DNA of 14,579 nucleotides from an uncultured Bacilli bacterium (GTDB lineage: Bacteria; Bacillota_I; Bacilli_A; RF39; UBA660). The translations under genes were made by a program, and so were the position numbers. Below the pieces are notes generated by a model, which ran no database searches, had not been told where the DNA came from, and saw only the letters and a list, made by a program, of their open reading frames with translations. Where the stretch lies: NCBI GenBank assembly GCA_947628325.1, contig CANQZL010000016.1:1-14579 (forward strand). Direction: 5' to 3'. Shown here piece by piece: positions 1 to 6,827 of the stretch (its first letter is position 1; the number at the start of each line of letters is the position of its first letter).

Positions 1-30
1 ATAGAAGTTTTAGATTTAGAAGAAAAATAG
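1..30 (+). CDS. 3' end of an unidentified plus-strand gene (partial)
   Basis: The window opens in a frame reading IEVLDLEEK followed by TAG at 28-30. It is followed within 15 nt by a strong terminator hairpin, which is what a gene end looks like. The nine residues are acidic and too few to assign a family. It converges on the phosphoketolase gene and shares its terminator. This could be chance, because a nine-codon open stretch is not significant by itself; the terminator context is the main support. Confidence 0.5.
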   Translation: MEVLDLEEK

Positions 31-44
31 TTATACTAAGTAAA

Positions 45-78
45 AAAAATAGTTATCGTTTTTTCGATAACTATTTTT
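45..78. terminator. Bidirectional Rho-independent terminator
   Basis: There is a perfect 14-bp inverted repeat: 45-58 (AAAAATAGTTATCG) pairs with 65-78 across a six-T loop at 59-64. The A-tract on the left and T-tract on the right give a U-run on either strand, so it can end both the plus-strand gene at 1-30 and the minus-strand phosphoketolase gene. The phosphoketolase stop codon (71-73) lies inside the stem. Confidence 0.9.
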
Positions 79-2431
79 GATTAATCCATTTCCAATCTCT
101 TACTTCAGGCATATCAATACCATATTCATGAATATATTCTTTATGTTCTACTAATTTTTCATTCATTAATTTAGTAAGATATACACCTTTACTACCTAGA
201 TTAGGTACCATTTTACATACTTCAATAACTAAGTGATATCTATCTATTTCATTTTGAACTCTCATATCAAAAGGAGTTGTAATAGAACCTTCTTCAATAT
301 AACCTTTAACTTTTATATTATGATTGTATCTTTCATATAATAATTCATGAATTAAAGTAGGGTAACCATGGAAGTTAAATAAGATAGGTTTTTTCTTAGT
401 AAATAATGCATCATATTCTTCATCACTTAATCCATGAGGATGTTTACTTTTAGTTTGTAATTTAAATAAGTCAACTACATTAATAAATCTTATTTTTAAT
501 TTTGGTAAATGTTCACGTAATATAGATACAGCAGCTAAACTTTCTAGAGTAGGAGTTTCACCACAACATACCATAACTATATCTGGTTCTTGCTCTTGAT
601 CATTACTAGCAAAATCCCAAATACCTAAACCTTGTGTACAATGTTTTACAGCTTGTTCCATTGTTAACCATTGAGGTCTTGGATGTTTAGATGTAACTAA
701 AACATTAATATAATTTTTACTCTTCATACAATGTTCAAAACATGAAAGTAAGCAGTTAGCATCTGGAGGAAGATACATACGAATAACATCGGCTTTTTTA
801 GTAGCTAAATGATCTAAGAATCCAGGATCTTGATGAGTAAATCCGTTATGGTCTTGTTGCCATACATTACTAGTTAAAATGTAATTAAGTGAAGCAATTT
901 CTTCACGCCAAGGTAATGGATTAGTTATTTTTAACCATTTAGCATGTTGACTTGCCATAGAATCAACAATTCTAACAAAAGCTTCGTAACTTGCAAAAAA
1001 ACCATGGCGACCAGTAAGAATATATCCCTCTAGCCATCCTTGACACATATTTTCAGAAAGCATTCCATCCATAATGCGTCCTTCTTTAGATAAGTATTCA
1101 TCAGTAGGTAATATATCAGCCATCCAACTTCTATTTTCAGCTTCAAAACTATGATTAAGTCTATTTGACATAGTTTCATCTGGACCAAATATTCTAAAGT
1201 TCTTATTATTAGTATTTAATTTGAAGACATCTCTAACATAATTACCTAACTCAATCATATCTTGAGCTTCAGTTTCTCCAGGTTTTTTAACTGTTACTGC
1301 ATATTTTCTAAAATCTGGTAAAATCAAATCTTTTAGTAGTTTACCACCATTAGCATGTGGATTACTTCCCATTCTTTTAATTCCTTTAGGAGCTAGTTCT
1401 TGTAATTCAGGAATTAGTTTTCCATCATTATCAAATAATTCTTCAGGATGATAACTTCTTAACCATTCTTCTAATAAGTCAAGATGATTTTCTTCACTCA
1501 TATCAATTGGTACTTGATGAGCTCTAAAAGAACCTTCAATTTGCTTACCACTAACAATTTTAGGACCAGTCCATCCTTTAGGAGTTCTAAGAATTATCAT
1601 TGGCCATATTGGTCTTTTATAATCTTTATTACTTCTAGCATCTTTTTGAATTGAAAGTATTTTTTCAATACATTTATCTAAAGCTTTAGCCATTTCTTTA
1701 TGCATATAAGTTGGATCACTACCAGATACAATAATTGGTTCCCATCCACATCCTTTAAAGAAACTTAGTAATTCTTCTTCACTAATACGTGAAAAAATTG
1801 TTGGATTACTAATTTTATATCCATTTAAATGTAATATTGGTAAAACAGCACCATCATTTTTAGGATTTAAAAATTTATTAGAATGCCAAGAAGTTGCTAG
1901 TGAACCAGTTTCTGATTCCCCATCACCAACAACAACTGTAGCTATTAAATCAGGATTATCAAATACTGCTCCAAAAGCATGAGCAATAGAGTAACCTAAT
2001 TCTCCACCTTCATTAATTGAACCAGGAGTTTCTGGAGCTACATGGCTAGATATTCCACCTGGGAAAGAAAATTGCTTAAATAATTTTTTTAAACCTAATT
2101 CATCTTGTGAAACAGAAGGATATATTTCACTATAAGTTCCTTCTAAATAAACATGACTAACTACGGCATTTCCTCCATGACCAGGTCCTGAAACATAAAT
2201 CATATTTAAATCGTATTTATTTATAACTCTATTTAAATGAGTATATATAAAAGTTTGCCCTGGAACAGTCCCCCAGTGACCAACTATTTTCTTTTTTATA
2301 TCTTCTTTTCTTAATGTCCTTTTAAGTAAAGGATTATCTAATAAATATAGTTGACATGCTGATAAGTAATTAGCAGCATTCCAATACTTATTAACCTTAC
2401 TCAAATATTCTTTAGTATCATATTCACTCAT
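71..2431 (-). CDS. xfp: Xylulose-5-phosphate/fructose-6-phosphate phosphoketolase
   Basis: This 786-aa protein is full length for the family (about 790 aa). It is a thiamine-diphosphate enzyme that splits xylulose-5-P (and often fructose-6-P) with phosphate into acetyl-P plus glyceraldehyde-3-P (or erythrose-4-P). Both family signatures are visible: EGGELGY at residues 141-147, and the G-x3-DN-P...VGDGE block ending at about residue 172, which carries the ThDP/Mg site. Conserved active-site histidine contexts also appear: GHWG near 52, GPGHGG near 85, RAHQVP near 305, and QQDHNGFTHQDPG in the second half. The ATG start has an AAAGGAG site 8 nt upstream and a good promoter. It is a monocistronic gene, divergent from the CAP protein gene. 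Dual versus xylulose-5-P-only specificity cannot be told from sequence here. Confidence 0.97.
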   Translation of the reverse strand: MSEYDTKEYLSKVNKYWNAANYLSACQLYLLDNPLLKRTLRKEDIKKKIVGHWGTVPGQTFIYTHLNRVINKYDLNMIYVSGPGHGGNAVVSHVYLEGTYSEIYPSVSQDELGLKKLFKQFSFPGGISSHVAPETPGSINEGGELGYSIAHAFGAVFDNPDLIATVVVGDGESETGSLATSWHSNKFLNPKNDGAVLPILHLNGYKISNPTIFSRISEEELLSFFKGCGWEPIIVSGSDPTYMHKEMAKALDKCIEKILSIQKDARSNKDYKRPIWPMIILRTPKGWTGPKIVSGKQIEGSFRAHQVPIDMSEENHLDLLEEWLRSYHPEELFDNDGKLIPELQELAPKGIKRMGSNPHANGGKLLKDLILPDFRKYAVTVKKPGETEAQDMIELGNYVRDVFKLNTNNKNFRIFGPDETMSNRLNHSFEAENRSWMADILPTDEYLSKEGRIMDGMLSENMCQGWLEGYILTGRHGFFASYEAFVRIVDSMASQHAKWLKITNPLPWREEIASLNYILTSNVWQQDHNGFTHQDPGFLDHLATKKADVIRMYLPPDANCLLSCFEHCMKSKNYINVLVTSKHPRPQWLTMEQAVKHCTQGLGIWDFASNDQEQEPDIVMVCCGETPTLESLAAVSILREHLPKLKIRFINVVDLFKLQTKSKHPHGLSDEEYDALFTKKKPILFNFHGYPTLIHELLYERYNHNIKVKGYIEEGSITTPFDMRVQNEIDRYHLVIEVCKMVPNLGSKGVYLTKLMNEKLVEHKEYIHEYGIDMPEVRDWKWINQK

Positions 2432-2456
2432 AGCTATTCTCCTTTTTATTATCTAA

Positions 2457-2485
2457 ATTATACCACAGCCTCTTTAGTAAGTAAA
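2457..2485 (-). promoter_or_regulatory. Promoter of xfp (extended -10)
   Basis: On the minus strand a perfect TATAAT occupies 2462-2457, preceded by TGG, which makes an extended -10. A -35 of TTTACT (four of six matches to TTGACA) lies at 2485-2480 with a 17-nt spacer. Transcription would start near 2450, giving a leader of about 20 nt before the xfp ATG. Confidence 0.75.
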
Positions 2486-2529
2486 TTGACAAAATTTTTA
2501 TTGATTTATTATTAGTTTTTAATTATTTT

Positions 2530-2538
2530 TGTTATAAT
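2530..2538 (+). promoter_or_regulatory. Extended -10 promoter of the CAP protein gene
   Basis: TGTTATAAT at 2530-2538 is an extended -10 with a perfect TATAAT hexamer. No convincing -35 sits at 16-18 nt; the TTGACA at 2486-2491 is 41 nt upstream of the hexamer and too far to serve. The start would be near 2545, leaving a leader of about 18 nt that contains the AGGTGA ribosome binding site. Confidence 0.7.
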
Positions 2539-2562
2539 GTAATAAAGTAGGTGATAGTTATA

Positions 2563-4074
2563 ATGGAAAATAAAAATAATTTAAATAACAAAAATAAAAA
2601 AAATATTCAATTAATAGTCATTATTACAATTATAATATTGGTTTTGGTAGGCACTATAATATTTGGAGGTGCTAAATTAAAATCACATAATAAAAGTAAT
2701 GATGATGTTGATGAATATAGTAGTAAACAAATTAATGTTGAAGATGACAAGATGACTATTAAAAAGGAAGTTATTGTTGAAATAGGTAGTGAAGTTCCTA
2801 AAATAAGTGATTATTATAATAATTATGAAAGACAAGAAACTGAAGAAATAGAATACTATTTTGAAAATGAAAAAATTAGTTTAGAAGATATGGTTATAAC
2901 TAATGAAAATGGAACATTTTTAAAAGAAGTTAAAATTTATAAAGTTATTATTAATGGAAAAGATGAAACAACATTAAAAGTTGTTGATACAACTAAGCCT
3001 GAAGTTAAGTTACAAGAACTAACTATTACTGAAGGTGATACATATGATATTAAATCATTTGTCTTAGAATATAAGGATAATAGTAATTCAGGAGATTATT
3101 CCATTAGTTATAAAGATGAAAGTAATAGTGCACTAAATAAAGAAGGTACTTATGATATAGTTATTAATATATGTGATAAGTATGATAATTGTGTAGAAGA
3201 AACTACTAAGTTAATTATAAATAATAAGAAAAATAATAATTCAAGTAATACTTCTAGTAATAGTTCTGGTAGTACTTCTGGTAATAATTCTAATAATACT
3301 TCTAGCAATAGTTCTAATAATAGTTCTAAAAATGATAAAAATAATAGTGGAAGTACCGGAAGTACTGGAAATAGTGGTAGTTCTGGAAATAGTGGAAGTA
3401 CTGGAAGTAGTGGCAGTTCCGGAAGTAAAGGAAATAGCGGAAATACTGGGAGTACTAAAAAACTAGTAAAAACAGTTGATGAAGAAGTTGTTCTTAGTAA
3501 AGAAACTAAATATGGTACAACAACCACAACCACTACTACTGTTACATATAATATTTATGATGATGGTAGTAAAGAAGAAGTTAGTCGTTCAGGTAAGACA
3601 ACAGTAATTGACTATAAAAATTTCAATGGAACTGTTCCACAAATGAAAATAGAAGCACGAAGTATTTATAATAGTTTAGCTAGTAGTAGAACAACTATAT
3701 TAAATAAAACAAATGAATATCGTCGTGAGGTTGGAGCACCTAATTTAACTTTAGATGAAGATTTAAGCATGATTGCCACTATTAAAGCAATCGAAATGGC
3801 TTATTCTAATGTTTTTGCTCATGAAAGACCAGATGGAAGAGAGTGGATTAGTCTTCATGGTGAGTATTGGAATTATGATTTTACTAGATTTGCTTCATAT
3901 GGTGAGAATATTGCATTCTATTATTTTGCAGCAGATGAATTGGCTTGTGAAGGATGGCGTGAATCAGAAGGTCATTATAAAAATATGATTAATCCTACAT
4001 ATACAAAACTGGGAGTTGGTAAATATACTAATTCAATGGGTAAAGTTTTCTTCGTTCAAGAATTTGGTGGTTAA
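2563..4074 (+). CDS. Membrane-anchored Ig-like and CAP-domain (SCP/PR1) surface protein
   Basis: This 503-aa protein is built as follows. A basic, Asn/Lys-rich N-terminus precedes one hydrophobic helix (about 15-35) that works as signal anchor. Two beta-rich, Ig-like/DUF5011-type segments follow (about 55-141 and 142-222, the second opening with DTTKPE), then a Ser/Asn/Gly/Thr linker (about 223-305). The C-terminal CAP domain (about 370-503) shows FAHERPDG, YGENIA and GWRESEGHYKNM, holding the His and Glu residues expected of the CAP cleft. The ATG at 2563 is chosen over the GTG at 2551 because AGGTGA (2549-2554) is an ideal distance before it and the GTG would lie within that site. CAP proteins of this YkwD-like type are secreted and of mostly unknown function. 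A C-x5-C pair occurs near residue 212. The Ig-like part resembles that of the protein at 12443-13726. Confidence 0.88.
   Translation: MENKNNLNNKNKKNIQLIVIITIIILVLVGTIIFGGAKLKSHNKSNDDVDEYSSKQINVEDDKMTIKKEVIVEIGSEVPKISDYYNNYERQETEEIEYYFENEKISLEDMVITNENGTFLKEVKIYKVIINGKDETTLKVVDTTKPEVKLQELTITEGDTYDIKSFVLEYKDNSNSGDYSISYKDESNSALNKEGTYDIVINICDKYDNCVEETTKLIINNKKNNNSSNTSSNSSGSTSGNNSNNTSSNSSNNSSKNDKNNSGSTGSTGNSGSSGNSGSTGSSGSSGSKGNSGNTGSTKKLVKTVDEEVVLSKETKYGTTTTTTTTVTYNIYDDGSKEEVSRSGKTTVIDYKNFNGTVPQMKIEARSIYNSLASSRTTILNKTNEYRREVGAPNLTLDEDLSMIATIKAIEMAYSNVFAHERPDGREWISLHGEYWNYDFTRFASYGENIAFYYFAADELACEGWRESEGHYKNMINPTYTKLGVGKYTNSMGKVFFVQEFGG
3229..3465 (+). repeat. Low-complexity Ser/Asn/Gly/Thr linker repeats within the CAP protein gene
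   Basis: Short degenerate repeats encode NNSSN, then SGS, TGS and GNSG units with a few Lys. The first half is Asn/Ser, the second half Gly/Ser/Thr. This is a flexible spacer that would hold the CAP domain away from the membrane. Such tracts tend to change length between strains through slippage. Confidence 0.8.
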
Positions 4075-4091
4075 TTAAAGAATAAAAAAGG

Positions 4092-4139
4092 AATCACTTT
4101 TTCTATCGATAATATATAAGATAGAGAGAGTGATTTTTT
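4092..4139 (+). terminator. Rho-independent terminator of the CAP protein gene
   Basis: A 16-bp stem pairs 4092-4107 with 4120-4135, complete apart from two G-U wobbles, around a 12-nt loop, and is followed by a run of T. The right arm contains GAGAGAG, which is also the only purine-rich stretch suitably placed to serve as the ribosome binding site of the helicase frame starting at 4140. Confidence 0.88.
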
Positions 4140-5783
4140 ATTGAAGATATTTATAAAATTATTAATGATAAAGATTATATTACTTTAGAAGAAATTGAAA
4201 ATTTAAAAAAAATTTATAGAGGAAAAAACATTAATAAATTAATTGATAATCATAATGAGGAATATTTTAAAAAGACAAGGAAAGAAGTAAAACTACTTGA
4301 TAATATTAATGGTTATCCTTTAGATGATTATCAAAGTAAAGTAGTTCTTAGTAATGAAAAAGCTACTTTAGTAGTTGCCGGAGCAGGTAGTGGAAAAAGT
4401 TTAACAATAATTGGTAAAATTGTCTATTTAGTTAATTATTGTCATATAGATCCAAATGATATTCTTTGTATATCATTCACTAATGATGCCACGATTAATC
4501 TAAAGAAAAATATTGCTAAAAATTATAATTTCAATATAAATATTTATACTTTTCATAAATTATCTTTAGAAATACTAAAACAAAATAATATTGAATTTCA
4601 AATAGCTCCTGATAATTTTTTAGATCAAATAATTGATAATTTTTTTGAAACAATTCTTCCCTTTAACAAAAAATATTCTAATACTTTAAAAATAATCTTA
4701 GGTAAACAATATACTAAGAAATCTTTATTAAATCTTAAAAGACTTATTTCTACATTTATTAGTTTATTTAAATCTAATAACTATGATATTTCTTATTTCA
4801 AAGAAATACTTCATAAAATAAAATATACTTTTAATTATAAAGAATATCTAATTAATAAAAATATTCTTTTACTAATTATTAATATTTATTTGAATTATGA
4901 AGAAGAACTAAAAAAAGAAAATGCTATTGATTTTAATGATATGATAAATAAAAGTTTGTCTTGTTTAAAAGAATATGGTTTAAAGAAAAAATGGCAATAT
5001 ATAATAGTTGATGAGTATCAAGATACTTCTATAACCAAGTTTAATTTAATTAATGAAATAATTAATATATGTGATGCTAACTTTTTAGCAGTAGGTGATG
5101 ATTTTCAATCAATTTATAGATTTACAGGTTGTACATTACATATTTTTTTAAATTTTACAAGTTATTTAAAATACTCTAAAATATTTCAAATTGTTAATAC
5201 TTATCGTAATCCTCAAGAATTAATCAATGTAGCTGGTAGTTTTATAATGAAGAATAAATCTCAACAAAGAAAAAATCTTATATCCCATAAACACTTAGAT
5301 TATCCTATTAGAATCTATTATGAAGATAACAAAGTATTAGCTTTAAAAAAGCTTCTTCTCCTTATTCAAAAAACAAATGTAGAAGAAATAATGGTATTAG
5401 GACGTAATAATAAAGATATAACAAAGTATATAGATGATTCTTTTACCCAAGAAGATGACATATTTATATTTAATAATATTAAGTTTAGGTATTTAACTAT
5501 TCATAAGTCTAAAGGATTAGAAAGTGAAGTAGTAATCTTAATTAATATGGAAAATTCTCTTACAGGAATGCCTACACAAATAAAAGAAGAAAAGTTATTA
5601 AAATATGTTAATAAACAAAAAGAATATTATAAATTTGAAGAAGAACGTCGCTTATTTTATGTAGCACTTACTCGTACTAAAACTATAACTTATATAATAA
5701 GTCCTACTACTAATAAGTCCATCTTTGTAACAGAAATTGAAAAATATAAAAAATATGTTCAAGTAATAAAAAAAGTAAACTAA
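4140..5783 (+). CDS. UvrD/Rep-family superfamily 1 DNA helicase, apparent ATT start
   Basis: The frame encodes a 547-aa SF1A helicase, an ATP-driven enzyme translocating 3'-5' on ssDNA. Motifs in order: Walker A GAGSGKS (81-87), IIVDEYQDT (motif II, D291/E292), FLAVGDDFQSIYRF (motif III), TYRNPQEL (motif IV), LTIHKSKGLESE (motif V) and RRLFYVALTRTK (motif VI, about 504-515). A stop at 4131 bounds the frame upstream, and the reading from 4143 (EDIYKII...) looks protein-like throughout. No ATG, GTG or TTG occurs in frame before TTG at 4890, which would delete Walker A. ATT at 4140, 9 nt after GAGAG, is therefore the likeliest start. At 547 aa it is shorter than PcrA/UvrD (over 700 aa), with an N-terminal extension of about 65 residues and reduced 2B regions. 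Alternatives are a lost start codon (pseudogene) or an assembly error. Confidence 0.8.
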   Translation: MEDIYKIINDKDYITLEEIENLKKIYRGKNINKLIDNHNEEYFKKTRKEVKLLDNINGYPLDDYQSKVVLSNEKATLVVAGAGSGKSLTIIGKIVYLVNYCHIDPNDILCISFTNDATINLKKNIAKNYNFNINIYTFHKLSLEILKQNNIEFQIAPDNFLDQIIDNFFETILPFNKKYSNTLKIILGKQYTKKSLLNLKRLISTFISLFKSNNYDISYFKEILHKIKYTFNYKEYLINKNILLLIINIYLNYEEELKKENAIDFNDMINKSLSCLKEYGLKKKWQYIIVDEYQDTSITKFNLINEIINICDANFLAVGDDFQSIYRFTGCTLHIFLNFTSYLKYSKIFQIVNTYRNPQELINVAGSFIMKNKSQQRKNLISHKHLDYPIRIYYEDNKVLALKKLLLLIQKTNVEEIMVLGRNNKDITKYIDDSFTQEDDIFIFNNIKFRYLTIHKSKGLESEVVILINMENSLTGMPTQIKEEKLLKYVNKQKEYYKFEEERRLFYVALTRTKTITYIISPTTNKSIFVTEIEKYKKYVQVIKKVN

Positions 5784-5792
5784 AAAGTTTAC
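5775..5792 (-). terminator. Terminator of the small minus-strand gene
   Basis: GTAAACT at 5775-5781 pairs with 5786-5792 around an AAAA loop. Read on the minus strand, the hairpin is followed by seven T (5774-5768), as a terminator requires. It contains the stop codon of the minus-strand gene (5789-5791) and overlaps the last codons of the helicase. The plus-strand side has no T-tract, so it probably works in one direction only. Confidence 0.7.
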
Positions 5793-5998
5793 ATATGTAT
5801 AGATGTCATAATATCTTCTTCATTTACTTCTTCTTTACTTTGTGTGGCTAATCGTTGTCCTTCTTCATATCCTTTATTAAATATTTCTTGTTCAATTTCG
5901 TTATTTGCTTTAAAATATTCTTTCTCAATTCCTTCAAAGGCAAATTCCATTCCTATTTTATAAATTCTTACATCTTCATTTGAAGGTAAATGTTCCAC
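5789..5998 (-). CDS. Small protein of unknown function (69 aa)
   Basis: I do not recognise this family. The GTG at 5998 is chosen because AGGTGA (minus strand, 6009-6004) lies 5 nt before it; an earlier in-frame GTG (6007-6005) falls inside that ribosome binding site. The protein is acidic, mostly helical in composition, with no membrane segment and no cysteine. It carries its own extended -10 promoter and a terminator, which together with its protein-like composition argues that it is a real gene. It is convergent with the helicase gene (5 nt between stops) and divergent from the SDR gene. Confidence 0.65.
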   Translation of the reverse strand: MEHLPSNEDVRIYKIGMEFAFEGIEKEYFKANNEIEQEIFNKGYEEGQRLATQSKEEVNEEDIMTSIHM

Positions 5999-6015
5999 TA
6001 ATATCACCTGAATAT

Positions 6016-6024
6016 ATTATAACA
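6016..6024 (-). promoter_or_regulatory. Extended -10 promoter of the small minus-strand gene
   Basis: On the minus strand, TGTTATAAT spans 6024-6016 with a perfect TATAAT. The predicted start near 6009 leaves only about 11 nt before the GTG at 5998, just enough for the AGGTGA site. There is no recognisable -35. It stands back to back with the SDR promoter. Confidence 0.6.
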
Positions 6025-6040
6025 TAATGAAAATATCTTG

Positions 6041-6049
6041 TGGTATAAT
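6041..6049 (+). promoter_or_regulatory. Extended -10 promoter of the SDR operon
   Basis: TGGTATAAT at 6041-6049 is an extended -10 with a perfect hexamer, in the wider context TGTGGTATAATT, identical to the xfp promoter core. No good -35 is present (6021-6026 is AACATA). The leader to the ATG at 6078 would be about 22 nt. Confidence 0.7.
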
Positions 6050-6077
6050 TATTTATGTTATTGAAAGGGGCTTACTT

Positions 6078-6827
6078 ATGAGTCAATTAAGTAGAAAAGT
6101 TGTTATTGTAACTGGAAGTAGTATTGGTATAGGAGCAGCTACAATTAAAGAGTTTGCTAAAAATGGTTTTAATGTTGTAATTAACTATCTTCATAATAAA
6201 GAAAAGGCTTATGCTTTAAAAGAAGAAGTAGAAAGTAAATATAATATTGAAGCTATAGTTATTCAAGCTGATGTTAGTAAAGAAGAAGATGTAATAAATC
6301 TAGTTAATGAAGTACAAAATAAATTTAAAAGAATTGATTGTTTAGTTAATAATGCTGGAATAGCTATTGATACAACTTTAGAAGATAAGAAAGTTTCTGA
6401 TTTTCAAAAAATATTAAATACAAATGTTATTGGAGTATTTTTAATGAGTAAGTATGTTGGCAAAATTATGCTAAATCAAAAAGAAGGCTCTATCGTTAAT
6501 ATATCTTCAACAAATGGAATAGACACATATTATTCTTATAGTATGGATTATGATGCTTCTAAAGCAGGTGTTATATCACTAACTCATAACTTTGCTAATT
6601 TATATGCTCCTATAGTTAAAGTTAATTGTATTGCTCCAGGATGGGTAAGTACTGATATGAATAAAGAATTAGATGAAGAATATATCAAAAATGAATGTAA
6701 AAATATTTTACTAGGGCGTTTTGCTTTACCAGAAGAAATAGCTAAAAATATATTTTATATAGCTATGGATGCCCCATATATAAATGATACAATTATAAGA
6801 GTAGATGGAGGAGTAAAAAGATGTTAA
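6078..6827 (+). CDS. Short-chain dehydrogenase/reductase (FabG-like SDR)
   Basis: This 249-aa classical SDR is an NAD(P)H-dependent oxidoreductase with a Rossmann fold. It shows TGSSIGIG near the N-terminus (cofactor glycine motif), NNAGI, the catalytic Ser in NISST (143/144), and YDASK with Tyr158 and Lys162. The late PG region reads IAPGWVSTDM, and the protein ends with the VDGG motif typical of FabG-like enzymes. The ATG at 6078 is chosen because GAAAGGGG lies 7 nt upstream; an in-frame ATG at 6027 lies upstream of the -10 and cannot be transcribed from this promoter. The stop overlaps the ATG of the next gene by 7 nt, implying translational coupling with the PLP enzyme. No acyl-carrier or fatty-acid genes are adjacent, so a role as FabG itself is not supported and the substrate is unknown. 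Confidence 0.9.
   Translation: MSQLSRKVVIVTGSSIGIGAATIKEFAKNGFNVVINYLHNKEKAYALKEEVESKYNIEAIVIQADVSKEEDVINLVNEVQNKFKRIDCLVNNAGIAIDTTLEDKKVSDFQKILNTNVIGVFLMSKYVGKIMLNQKEGSIVNISSTNGIDTYYSYSMDYDASKAGVISLTHNFANLYAPIVKVNCIAPGWVSTDMNKELDEEYIKNECKNILLGRFALPEEIAKNIFYIAMDAPYINDTIIRVDGGVKRC

Noticed and set aside
2551..2562. GTG 2551 as start of the CAP protein
   Set aside because: It lies inside the AGGTGA ribosome binding site and only about 6 nt after the predicted transcript start; ATG 2563 fits much better.
3229..3465. Regular repeats that might be a CRISPR or tandem array
   Set aside because: Units are short, degenerate, in coding phase and without unique spacers of constant length; they are protein linker repeats.
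3150..3533. A 127-aa minus-strand frame rich in Leu, Pro and Val
   Set aside because: It is the antisense reading of the Ser/Gly/Asn linker; its repeats mirror the linker's, and it has no ribosome binding site or promoter.
3773..3988. A 71-aa plus-strand frame inside the CAP gene
   Set aside because: It lies wholly inside the CAP domain coding sequence in another frame; the CAP motifs prove which frame is real.
4890..5783. Helicase start at TTG 4890 (297 aa)
   Set aside because: It would lack Walker A, which is in the same uninterrupted frame upstream, and no ribosome binding site precedes it.
6027..6077. Upstream ATG 6027 as start of the SDR
   Set aside because: It lies upstream of the -10 element and adds a non-SDR extension; ATG 6078 has GAAAGGGG and gives the usual SDR N-terminus.
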